A stretch of DNA of 10,887 bases, taken from contig PLXU01000198.1 in the NCBI GenBank assembly GCA_003151555.1, positions 3,622 to 14,508 of the forward strand, read 5' to 3'. A program made the position numbers and the translations under genes. Positions 1 to 6,308 of this stretch are shown here, one piece after another (position 1 is the stretch's first letter; each line of letters opens with the position of its first letter). The notes beneath the pieces were generated by a model that was not told the DNA's origin, ran no database searches, and worked only from the letters and a program-made list of their open reading frames with translations. The DNA comes from Acidimicrobiaceae bacterium. Its GTDB lineage: Bacteria; Actinomycetota; Acidimicrobiia; Acidimicrobiales; RAAP-2.

Positions 1-951
1 ATGACGGTGAACGCCACCACGATCAACAAGGTGTGCCTTTCGGGATTGCAGACCATTTATCTGGCCGACCTCATGATCCGCGCCGACGAAGCAGACATTG
101 TCATTGCCGGTGGCATGGAGTCAATGACCAATGCTCCCTATCTCTTGCCCGGAGCGCGCGCCGGTTACCGATTCGGTGATCAAAAGGTCATCGACGCCAT
201 GATGTTCGACGCCCTCACGTGCGCCTTCGATCAGTGCGCCATGGGACTATCCACTGAACGCCACAACGCCGGGCGTATCTCGCGCTCACGTCAAGACGAG
301 TTCTCCGTGCGCAGCCACCAATTGGCCGCGGCCGCGATCGCCAGTGGCAAGTTCGCCGAGGAGATTGTCGACGTCGCGGTCCCACAACGAAAGGGCGATC
401 CGTTGCTCATCCACACCGATGAGGGAGTGCGAGGCGAGACCACGATCGAGTCCCTGGCGAAGCTTCGCGGCGCCTTCGAAAAGGACGGCACGATCACGGC
501 GGGCAATGCCTCGCAGATTTCCGACGGTGGCGCCGCGGTGTTGGTGATGTCGGTTGAGCGCGCCGAGGAGTTAGGTCTTGAGCCACTGGGCGAGCTCGTG
601 AGCTACGGCCAAGTCGCCGGACCGGACGCCTCTCTGCTCAGCCAGCCGGCCAACGCCATCGCCAAAGCTGCGGCCAAGGCCGGTCTCACCGTCAAAGGCA
701 TGGACATATACGAGATCAACGAAGCCTTCGCCGCCGTGGGCTTGGCGTCGAGCGACGACCTTGGCCTGGACGAATCCAAGGTCAACGTGAACGGGGGCGC
801 CATTGCGTTGGGCCACCCGGTCGGCATGTCCGGCACCCGACTGGCGATCACGGCACTGCTCGAACTTCGCCGTCGCGGCGGCGGCGTCGCGGCCGTGGCC
901 CTCTGTGGGGGCGGCGGTCAGGGCGACGGGGCGATCCTTCGCTCCCTCTAA
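1..951 (+). CDS. Thiolase (acetyl-CoA acetyltransferase family), 5'-partial
   Basis: Thiolase of the acetyl-CoA C-acetyltransferase type, which condenses or cleaves acyl-CoA/3-ketoacyl-CoA in the cytosol (beta-oxidation or acetoacetyl-CoA formation). The nucleophilic cysteine sits in NKVCLSG (Cys12 of the visible part), followed by GGMESMTNAPY. The C-terminal catalytic signatures are NEAF (240-243), GGAIALGHPVG with His272, and CGGGGQG with the second active-site Cys302. In complete family members the first catalytic Cys is near residue 89 of about 390. The 316 visible residues therefore lack roughly 75 N-terminal residues, and the ATG at position 1 is almost certainly an internal Met, with the true start upstream of the window. 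The stop codon overlaps that of the convergent phosphatase gene. Substrate chain length cannot be told from the sequence. Confidence 0.93.
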   Translation: MTVNATTINKVCLSGLQTIYLADLMIRADEADIVIAGGMESMTNAPYLLPGARAGYRFGDQKVIDAMMFDALTCAFDQCAMGLSTERHNAGRISRSRQDEFSVRSHQLAAAAIASGKFAEEIVDVAVPQRKGDPLLIHTDEGVRGETTIESLAKLRGAFEKDGTITAGNASQISDGGAAVLVMSVERAEELGLEPLGELVSYGQVAGPDASLLSQPANAIAKAAAKAGLTVKGMDIYEINEAFAAVGLASSDDLGLDESKVNVNGGAIALGHPVGMSGTRLAITALLELRRRGGGVAAVALCGGGGQGDGAILRSL

Positions 952-1463
952 TCGGGAATGTAACTAGCCACGATTTCGTATCGCGTCGAACCTAGGGGCT
1001 CGTCGTCGGGCAACTCGAACACGTACGCGCCGCCTAGTTCGTAACCACGTGTTCGCAGCGAATCCGGCGCCACACGGGCCAACAACAGAGCCAGCTCGTG
1101 CATCGAGGGATTATGGGCCACGATCATCAGCGAGGTCGTGCCGGAATCGAACTCACGAAGGGCGCCGAGCAAATCTTGGCCGCTCACTTCTCGCGGTCCG
1201 CCGTAGATGGACTTGTCGAATTGGTGAGCTCCCACGAAGCCCGTCCCCTCGAAGGCACGTTCGAAGGTTTCGCGGGTACGCACGGCGGCGCTGACGAGCG
1301 CCGACACCGGCCCGAAGCGTCCGAGCGACTCGGCGTCGCTGGCCCACGCGCGAAGTTGCTTGCACTCCTTGCGACCCCGACCACTCAGCGTGCGATCGAA
1401 ATCTGATGCCATGGGTAGGGCCGGCGACGACTTGGCGTGGCGGACGAGGGTGAGGTAGCGCAC
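948..1463 (-). CDS. SixA-like histidine phosphatase family protein
   Basis: Histidine phosphatase superfamily protein of the short SixA type, 171 aa; SixA removes phosphate from phosphohistidine proteins in E. coli. The phosphohistidine nucleophile motif LVRHAKSS is at residues 6-13 (His9). DFDRTLSGRGR (21-31), SAAVRTRET (58-66, the usual active-site Arg region) and VAHNPSM with the second catalytic His117 follow. I chose the GTG at 1463 because family members begin a few residues before the RHA motif. A GTG at 1532 would add 23 Arg-rich residues and overlap the divergent uppP start, so it is less likely. No good Shine-Dalgarno is visible. The last bases are shared with the thiolase stop. The physiological substrate is unknown; a general phosphatase role is equally possible. 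Confidence 0.85.
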   Translation of the reverse strand: MRYLTLVRHAKSSPALPMASDFDRTLSGRGRKECKQLRAWASDAESLGRFGPVSALVSAAVRTRETFERAFEGTGFVGAHQFDKSIYGGPREVSGQDLLGALREFDSGTTSLMIVAHNPSMHELALLLARVAPDSLRTRGYELGGAYVFELPDDEPLGSTRYEIVASYIPD

Positions 1464-1507
1464 GACCCATTCTGACCCATCCGCTCGCAAGGTCGGGCGT
1501 CGTGGTT

Positions 1508-1513
1508 TAGCGT
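1508..1513 (+). promoter_or_regulatory. Candidate -10 element for leaderless uppP transcript
   Basis: The hexamer TAGCGT fits the actinobacterial TANNNT -10 pattern and lies exactly 6 nt before the GTG start of uppP, so transcription would begin at the start codon itself. No Shine-Dalgarno is visible upstream of that GTG, which agrees with a leaderless mRNA. A convincing -35 was not found. The same arrangement appears in front of dnaX. Confidence 0.4.
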
Positions 1514-1519
1514 TGCTGC

Positions 1520-2419
1520 GTGCACGTGACACTGACGTACTTCCAAGCCGTGGTGATGGGTTTGGTGCAAGGAATTACCGAGCTCTTCCCGATCTCCAGT
1601 CTGGGCCACGGTGTCCTGGTTCCGGCGCTGTTTGGCTGGCACAACTTGGTGAGCAGTCAGACAGCCTCACAGTCCTTCTTCCTCGTGTTCCTGGTGGGCC
1701 TTCACGTGGGTACGGCCGTAGGGCTGATCATCTTTTATCGCCGGACGTGGGCGCAGTTGCTCTCCAGTCTCGGTCGCCAACTTTCCAAGGCCCGGGCCGA
1801 CGGAGCCCCTTCGCTCTGGCAGCTGCGCGACCCCGAGATGGACCCGCGCTATCGACTCCTGCTGCTCCTGGCCATTGGCAGCATTCCGGTCGGCATCGCC
1901 GGGCTGTTCTTGGAACACGCGCTGCGGATCCTCTTCGCCAAGCCGCTCGCCGCCGCGATCTTCCTTACGCTCAACGGAGTGATCCTGTTAGTGGGCGAGG
2001 GCCTGGTGCGCACCCACGGGCGCCACGTGATGCACCGCACGTTGGACACCACGGGCGTGCGCGGCGCGTTGGCCATCGGTTCGTCGCAGATTTTGGCCCT
2101 GCTGGCGGGAATCTCTCGCAGCGGCGTCACGATCGTATCGGGCCTGCTCGCCCAGCTCGATCACGAAGAGGCCGCCAATTTCTCGTTCCTGCTCGCCACC
2201 CCGGTGATCCTGGTGGCCGGCCTCTACAAATTGCCGTCGTTGATGGGTTCACTCGGCAATGGCGTGCGTACGCAGACCCTGGTCGGCGCCCTTTGCGCCA
2301 TGGTCGCCGCCTACGTCGCGGTGCGCTTTCTCACCAAGTGGTTCGCCACCAAGACCCTTCGGCCCTTCGGGATCTATTGCCTCGTCGCAGGAATTCTCTG
2401 CGTCGCGCGTTTCGCTTAG
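1520..2419 (+). CDS. uppP: Undecaprenyl-diphosphate phosphatase (UppP/BacA family)
   Basis: Integral membrane phosphatase that converts undecaprenyl diphosphate to undecaprenyl phosphate, recycling the lipid carrier of peptidoglycan and other envelope polymers. At 299 aa it is slightly longer than the E. coli enzyme. Landmarks are GLVQGITELFPISSLGHG (14-31; Glu21 and His30 correspond to the catalytic Glu/His region) and AGISRSGVT (Arg200), followed by FSFLLATPVIL. The rest is a string of hydrophobic helices. The canonical PGxSRS reads AGISRS and the usual SSxGH reads SSLGH. From memory these occur together in a divergent UppP subgroup, so I do not read them as inactivation. The GTG start is placed by family alignment and by the -10 element 6 nt upstream. 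The gene is divergent from the SixA-like gene and convergent with recR, overlapping its stop. Confidence 0.92.
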   Translation: MHVTLTYFQAVVMGLVQGITELFPISSLGHGVLVPALFGWHNLVSSQTASQSFFLVFLVGLHVGTAVGLIIFYRRTWAQLLSSLGRQLSKARADGAPSLWQLRDPEMDPRYRLLLLLAIGSIPVGIAGLFLEHALRILFAKPLAAAIFLTLNGVILLVGEGLVRTHGRHVMHRTLDTTGVRGALAIGSSQILALLAGISRSGVTIVSGLLAQLDHEEAANFSFLLATPVILVAGLYKLPSLMGSLGNGVRTQTLVGALCAMVAAYVAVRFLTKWFATKTLRPFGIYCLVAGILCVARFA

Positions 2420-3018
2420 TCGCGCAGCACGCGCCGGCCCTCGATCGCCCGTCCGAGGGTCAGATCGTCGGCGAACTCCAGGTCGCCGCCCACCGGTAGT
2501 CCACTGGCCGGTTGCGACACCACCAGACCGGGCATCTGCAGGAGTCGCCCGAGGTACATCGCGGTCGCGTCACCCTCAACGTTGGAGTTAAAACAGAGAA
2601 TGACTTCCTTCACCGGGCCATTGAGGCGCTGCACCAGTTCTTGAATTCGCAGGCGGTCCGGCGTCACCCCCTCGAGCGGGCTTAGCACGCCGTGCAGCAC
2701 GTGGTACGTGCCGTGGAAGGCGCCGGAGCGTTCAACGGCCACCACGTCGGGCGGATTCTCCACCACGCAGATGGTGGTTTGGTCGCGGCGGCTGTCGGCG
2801 CAGATCACGCACAGTCCCCCCGTCTCGGCAATATTGCAGCATCGCTCACAGAACGAGAGTTTGGTCTTCATTTCGTCCAGGGCTTGGGCCAGTCGGGCCA
2901 CGTCCTCGCTGGGCTGTCGCATCAACCAGAAGGCGATTCGTTGGGCCGACTTCGGTCCGACCCCGGGGAATCGACCGAGTTCGTCGACCACCGATTGCAG
3001 CGCCGGAGGGTAGTTCAC
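2416..3018 (-). CDS. recR: Recombination mediator protein RecR
   Basis: RecR acts with RecF and RecO in loading RecA at single-stranded gaps. The 200-aa length is normal. Domain order is as expected: an N-terminal helix-hairpin-helix (about 14-30, FPGVGPKSAQR), a four-cysteine zinc finger (Cys57, Cys60, Cys70, Cys73), a Toprim domain (about 80-170, starting TTICVVENPPD and including NVEGDATAMYL), and the C-terminal GGDLEFADDLTLGRA segment. The GTG start overlaps the dnaX stop as GTGA, and a strong Shine-Dalgarno lies inside the end of dnaX, so it is probably translated by coupling. In many bacteria ybaB/ebfC lies between dnaX and recR; here there is no room for it. Confidence 0.97.
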   Translation of the reverse strand: MNYPPALQSVVDELGRFPGVGPKSAQRIAFWLMRQPSEDVARLAQALDEMKTKLSFCERCCNIAETGGLCVICADSRRDQTTICVVENPPDVVAVERSGAFHGTYHVLHGVLSPLEGVTPDRLRIQELVQRLNGPVKEVILCFNSNVEGDATAMYLGRLLQMPGLVVSQPASGLPVGGDLEFADDLTLGRAIEGRRVLRD

Positions 3019-4712
3019 GACACCTCCTCGGCACCGGGGAACATCTCGCTAATGAGGTGACCGGCCACCGAGTCAACCACCACGGCCGACTCGTCGTTCA
3101 CGCCGCGCTCGTCGTTCACGATCGCGTCCACGGCTGGGCGCGGTGTTTTCGCGTGAGGCGCGGGCGTGGCCGCGATCGATGAATCGACCACCCACTCAAC
3201 GTGCAGCGTCACCTTGAATTCGTGCTCCATTGCGCTGCGCAAACCCGGGGCAATGTATTCAGTGTTTTGACGCATCTCTTCATTGGGTAGGGAAATCGTC
3301 AATCGATGGCCCTCGAGCGAGCGCACCTGCGCGTTCTTGAGCAGCAACTGGGCCGAGCGTGGCGTGCGCGGCACGACGCGCTTTTCGAATCGTTCACGAA
3401 CGTCGTCCACGTTGAGTGTCTCAACATTGCTCGGCGCGATCGATTCCGTCTCGATCGCCTCGGTTGCTTCGGGCGCAGCGGCGGTCACCAGAGCGGGCTC
3501 CGGCGTCTCGCGCGCCGGCGCCGTCGCACCGATGGGTCGAAGCACGACGGCGGGGGCCGGTGCGGTGGGGATGCTGACACGTGGTCCTTCGCGCTCCAGC
3601 TTGGTCAGACGTTCATCCAGGGATTCGAGCGAACTGTCCAGTTCGGGACGGATGAGACGGACCAAAGCCACTTCGAGTGTCACTACCTTCTCGGGGGCGC
3701 TCTTCATTTCACGCATGGCCAACCCAAAGGTCTCGAGAATGCGCACGGTGCGCGGAAGTCCCAACTGCACTCCCCACGCAGCCAGCCGCTCGCGATCGGC
3801 GTCAACGGCGTCGGCGACCTCGGGCGCGACTTGGAGCAAGAAAACTTGTCGAACTTCGCCGGCGAAACTTTCGGCGAGCTGCTCTGCGTCCCAGCCCTCC
3901 CTCGTGAGCACGGCCAGTGAACGAAGAGCCTCGACCGCGTCGAGGTTCACGAGGGCGTGGAAGAGTCCGTCGAACTCCGGCTGGGTTTCGCTCAGCGATC
4001 CGGTGGCGATGAGTTGGTCAAGGGCACTGAGCGCATCGCGGGCCGATCCTCGACCGAGACGGACCGCCGCGTCGATGAGCTCGTCATCGGCCACCAGCCC
4101 GGCCGCCCCTCGCACGTCGTGCAGCAGCGAGCTCAGTGTCTCTCCGCCAATGAGGCGAAACTCAAGGTGTTGCGTTCGAGAACGAATGGTGGGCATCACC
4201 TTGTGGGGCTCGGTGGTGGCGAGGACAAACACCACGTGCTGCGGTGGCTCCTCGAGGGTTTTAAGCAACGCGGCCGACGCCGCCTTGGAAAGCTGGTGAA
4301 CCTCGTCGACGATATAGACCTTCCAACTGCCCGGCGTGCCGTGCCAGGCGCCGGCGGTGATCTCACGAATGTCATCGACGCCGTTGTTCGACGCCGCGTC
4401 GAGCTCTATGACGTCGAGCGAGGAACCTTTGGTGATGGCCACGCAGCTGGCGCACTCGTCACAGGCGTCTCCCTCGGCAGGATGCTCGCAATTGAGCGCT
4501 TTGGCCAAGATGCGAGCGGTGGTCGTTTTTCCGGTCCCGCGAGGCCCCGAAAAGAGGTAGGCGTGCACCACGCGGTCGTTCTTCACGGCCCCTTGCAGGG
4601 CGCGCACGACGTGATCCTGACCGCGTAATTCGCAAAATCGACCCGGTCGGAATCGCCGGTAGAGCGCCGTTACACCATCAATTGACGTGGGTACGGGGGT
4701 CGATTCAGCCAT
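3015..4712 (-). CDS. dnaX: DNA polymerase III subunit gamma/tau
   Basis: Clamp-loader ATPase subunit of the replicative polymerase, 565 aa. Walker A is GPRGTGKTT (56-64). The zinc module has Cys75, Cys84, Cys87 and Cys90. Walker B is IVDEVHQLS (Asp136/Glu137), sensor 1 is LATTEPHK (164-171) and the arginine-finger motif SRT ends at 180. A collar domain follows, then a long Ala/Pro/Glu-rich linker (about 385-440) and a C-terminal domain resembling the alpha-binding tau tail. I see no A-rich slippery site, so one full-length product is likely. The ATG at 4712 lacks a Shine-Dalgarno but has TAGCAT 6 nt upstream, suggesting a leaderless message. It lies directly downstream of the SRP RNA and is coupled to recR. 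Confidence 0.97.
   Translation of the reverse strand: MAESTPVPTSIDGVTALYRRFRPGRFCELRGQDHVVRALQGAVKNDRVVHAYLFSGPRGTGKTTTARILAKALNCEHPAEGDACDECASCVAITKGSSLDVIELDAASNNGVDDIREITAGAWHGTPGSWKVYIVDEVHQLSKAASAALLKTLEEPPQHVVFVLATTEPHKVMPTIRSRTQHLEFRLIGGETLSSLLHDVRGAAGLVADDELIDAAVRLGRGSARDALSALDQLIATGSLSETQPEFDGLFHALVNLDAVEALRSLAVLTREGWDAEQLAESFAGEVRQVFLLQVAPEVADAVDADRERLAAWGVQLGLPRTVRILETFGLAMREMKSAPEKVVTLEVALVRLIRPELDSSLESLDERLTKLEREGPRVSIPTAPAPAVVLRPIGATAPARETPEPALVTAAAPEATEAIETESIAPSNVETLNVDDVRERFEKRVVPRTPRSAQLLLKNAQVRSLEGHRLTISLPNEEMRQNTEYIAPGLRSAMEHEFKVTLHVEWVVDSSIAATPAPHAKTPRPAVDAIVNDERGVNDESAVVVDSVAGHLISEMFPGAEEVS
3021..3029 (-). promoter_or_regulatory. Strong Shine-Dalgarno of recR inside dnaX
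   Basis: The minus strand reads GAGGAGGTG, with the AGGAGG core 4 nt before the GTG start of recR. It sits within the last codons of dnaX and fixes the recR start at 3018. With the GTGA start/stop overlap it indicates translational coupling or re-initiation. Confidence 0.75.
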
Positions 4713-4718
4713 GCACGC

Positions 4719-4724
4719 ATGCTA
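4719..4724 (-). promoter_or_regulatory. Candidate -10 element for leaderless dnaX transcript
   Basis: TAGCAT on the minus strand is followed by exactly 6 nt and then the dnaX ATG, the geometry expected for a transcript beginning at the A of ATG. No Shine-Dalgarno is visible. A -35 would fall inside the 3' end of the SRP RNA and is not recognisable, so read-through from the SRP RNA promoter is an alternative. Confidence 0.4.
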
Positions 4725-4741
4725 ACGGTGTGCTGTAAGGC

Positions 4742-4873
4742 GCCGAGGCCCAAAGCGATGGTCAGGCGATCCGTGGCACCCAACACGATTCGCTGAGAGC
4801 TGCTGGCTTCCACCCCTGACTCGATTCACGAACGGTCGTCGCACGGGACCCGACCACCGCTTTCAACCTCGGC
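4742..4873 (-). ncRNA. ffs: Signal recognition particle RNA (4.5S type)
   Basis: RNA component of the SRP, which pairs with Ffh to target membrane proteins. The minus strand at 4820-4799 carries GTCAGG, a GGAA tetraloop and AGCAGC in the exact spacing of the SRP domain IV core. The three-base stem around the tetraloop is GGU/GCC where the common form is UCC/GGA, so pairing is kept by compensatory change. The ends pair as GCCGAGG (4873-4867) with CCTCGGC (4748-4742). Further in, a 12-bp helix forms between 4863-4852 and 4763-4752 with one G-U pair. A length near 132 nt is right for a hairpin-type SRP RNA without an Alu domain. A position just upstream of dnaX is, to my knowledge, common in Actinomycetota. 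The ends are inferred from pairing and from the -10 element. Confidence 0.9.
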
Positions 4874-4879
4874 GTAGAA

Positions 4880-4885
4880 AGGCTA
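4880..4885 (-). promoter_or_regulatory. Candidate -10 element of the SRP RNA gene
   Basis: TAGCCT on the minus strand ends 6 nt before the predicted first nucleotide of the SRP RNA (G at 4873). This is the same distance as the TAGCNT hexamers ahead of dnaX and uppP. No clear -35 is seen at 16-18 nt. Confidence 0.4.
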
Positions 4886-4917
4886 CCGCGCGGTCATGCT
4901 CCCAAGCTCGGGTAGCC
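4881..4917. repeat. Inverted repeat GGCTACC-N23-GGTAGCC in divergent promoter region
   Basis: Perfect 7-bp arms at 4881-4887 and 4911-4917 lie between the divergent SRP RNA and tRNA-Ser(GGA) genes. Each arm contains a TAGCC core in its own outward direction. The left arm overlaps the proposed SRP RNA -10 element, so the symmetry may reflect back-to-back promoters rather than a protein site. The right arm runs into the perfect palindrome CTTGCAAG (4917-4924). Confidence 0.45.
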
Positions 4918-4928
4918 TTGCAAGCCGG

Positions 4929-4949
4929 TATTCAATTCAGTTTTGAATA
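4929..4949. repeat. AT-rich inverted repeat TATTCAA-N7-TTGAATA upstream of tRNA-Ser
   Basis: Perfect 7-bp arms (4929-4935 and 4943-4949) end 9 nt before the tRNA 5' end, in the most AT-rich stretch of this part of the window. The position matches the core promoter or leader of the tRNA gene. With TTGCAA at 4918-4923, a -35/-10 pair ending in TTGAAT (4943-4948, 19-nt spacer) is possible. A dyad operator is the alternative reading. Confidence 0.4.
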
Positions 4950-4958
4950 TCGACACCC

Positions 4959-5046
4959 GGAGGAGTGCGAGAGCGGCCGAATCGGCACGATTGGAAATCG
5001 TGTGAAGGGAAACCTTCCGTGGGTTCAAATCCCACCTCCTCCGCCA
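4959..5046 (+). tRNA. tRNA-Ser (anticodon GGA), CCA encoded
   Basis: Complete class II tRNA. Acceptor arms GGAGGAG (4959-4965) and CTCCTCC (5036-5042) pair fully, the discriminator is G5043, and CCA is encoded at 5044-5046. The anticodon stem is CACGA/TCGTG around the loop TTGGAAA, giving anticodon GGA at 4993-4995 (reads UCC and UCU). A long variable arm with a GAAGG/CCTTC stem identifies serine. The T arm is GTGGG-TTCAAAT-CCCAC. I see no hairpin terminator downstream; the 104 bp to the convergent exporter permease gene hold nothing recognisable. Confidence 0.97.
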
Positions 5047-5150
5047 AAATCGAAAGACTCATCGTCCCTGATACTCCACTTCGGTAACGTGCGAGCCTCG
5101 CCAGTGCCAGTCATCGGTGGGCGTCGACACAGCGAGTTCTAAGACGGCAC

Positions 5151-6308
5151 CTATGCGTCTCGTTTTGACATGCGCCACGCGCCCAGCGCGGTCCAGCCAA
5201 CGAGCCACGCGACAATGACGCACACCGCCACCGTGGTGCTCTCGTAGACGAGTGACGGTCCGCCGCCACCTCCGCCGCCACCTCCGCCGAACGGCCGTGG
5301 TAAGCCGCCCGGTTCCAGATGAGCCATGGCGAGACCCACCAGCCCACGCTGCACGTTGATGAGGTGGCGAATTGCGGTATGCGAGAAGATTGGCGTGAGA
5401 ACGATCTCGAGCACGATCATCAGCACCACCGCGACGGTTCGTTGGCCCATCAACGAAGCCAGCCCGAGCCCCACGATGAAGCCGATAGCTGCCTCGAGCT
5501 CGATCCACAGTCCGGTTTTCACCATGAGCATGTCCGATGGGTACAAGAAGACGCGAGAGTAATCGGCGTAACCCTGGGTAGCGATCTTAACGGCGTCCGC
5601 CTTTAGCGTCGCCGACGAGATCTGCGTGAATCCAGAGGACCCGGGAGGGGTGACGATTTTGCCGTTCTGATTGATACCGCACGGAACGCCGATCGGTCCG
5701 CGATAGTTGAAGCCGCAGACCACCTCCTTAGGGTGATCCTTCGCCCAACTTTGCAGACCCGTCAATGAGAGCCCCGGAGGCACGTTGACGCCGTCGAAGT
5801 TGAGCTTGGCGGGTGCGGCGAAGACGCAGACGGCGCAGACGATCGTGAAGCCGGCCGCCACCATCGGCACGATGATCGCCAGTCCCGCGGGGATCCGAGC
5901 GAAATAAAGCGCGAGGCGCGATCGTCCCGTGATGACGAGGTGACGGAACATTCCTTCGGTGAGGTCGACCGATCCCGCCGTGCAGCCCAGAGTGGCGGCG
6001 ACGATGAAGCCGAAGACGAACATCACGCCCGCGACGAGTGCCGTGAACACGTCGTAGCCGCCAGCCGGTCCGTAGGACCTCGGCGCCACGGCGTGCGCGA
6101 TCAAGCGAACGGTTAGAAAGATCGCGGGTATGCCGATATTGACGACGATCAAGGCCGCCATGAGGCCCCGTCGTTTGCGCAGCTCCATGATCCTGGTCGT
6201 GATCATGGCCCCCGTGGGCAACCACGATCCCCGCCGATCGTACGACGCGTTGCTCCCGGCCGTCGCCAAGCGACCGGCTGACGTGGCGCTGGCGGAAACG
6301 GACGTCAT
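5151..6308 (-). CDS. ABC-2 type exporter permease with poly-glycine loop
   Basis: Membrane subunit of an ABC exporter, 385 aa. I see about six hydrophobic helices, near 50-73, 86-107, 139-164, 265-285, 290-310 and 357-378. The SVDLTEGMFRHLVITGRSR segment after helix 2 is typical of ABC-2 permeases. A large loop (about 166-262), probably external, contains Cys198 and Cys210, which could form a disulfide. Ten consecutive glycines (341-350) precede the last helix. The ATG at 6308 overlaps the ATPase stop as ATGA and has GGGGGAG 6 nt upstream, so the two are coupled. A longer in-frame reading to 6641 only shadows the ATPase gene. The substrate is unknown; no regulator, kinase or biosynthetic gene is adjacent. 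Confidence 0.85.
   Translation of the reverse strand: MTSVSASATSAGRLATAGSNASYDRRGSWLPTGAMITTRIMELRKRRGLMAALIVVNIGIPAIFLTVRLIAHAVAPRSYGPAGGYDVFTALVAGVMFVFGFIVAATLGCTAGSVDLTEGMFRHLVITGRSRLALYFARIPAGLAIIVPMVAAGFTIVCAVCVFAAPAKLNFDGVNVPPGLSLTGLQSWAKDHPKEVVCGFNYRGPIGVPCGINQNGKIVTPPGSSGFTQISSATLKADAVKIATQGYADYSRVFLYPSDMLMVKTGLWIELEAAIGFIVGLGLASLMGQRTVAVVLMIVLEIVLTPIFSHTAIRHLINVQRGLVGLAMAHLEPGGLPRPFGGGGGGGGGGPSLVYESTTVAVCVIVAWLVGWTALGAWRMSKRDA
5259..5288 (-). repeat. Poly-glycine coding microrepeat (12-bp unit, 2.5 copies)
   Basis: Read on the minus strand, the unit GGCGGAGGTGGC is present twice, followed by GGCGGA, all in frame and encoding ten Gly residues. The exact 12-bp periodicity suggests expansion by slippage. 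The unit is 12 bp, so copy-number change would lengthen or shorten the linker without a frameshift. Confidence 0.9.

Noticed and set aside
1464..1532. Longer start for the SixA-like protein at GTG 1532
   Set aside because: It adds 23 basic residues not seen in the family and overlaps the divergent uppP start and its proposed -10 element.
1513..2499. 328-aa frame overlapping uppP on the same strand
   Set aside because: Arg/Pro-rich shadow in another frame; uppP has the family motifs.
3283..4299. 338-aa open frame antisense to dnaX
   Set aside because: Ser/Arg-rich low-complexity translation opposite a fully conserved dnaX; shadow frame.
3015..4712. Programmed frameshift in dnaX giving a separate gamma product
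   Set aside because: No A-rich slippery heptamer was seen in the coding strand.
4918..5142. Open frame across tRNA-Ser(GGA)
   Set aside because: It contains the whole tRNA gene; the reading frame is incidental. The same applies to frames across tRNA-Ser(CGA) at 8017-8296.
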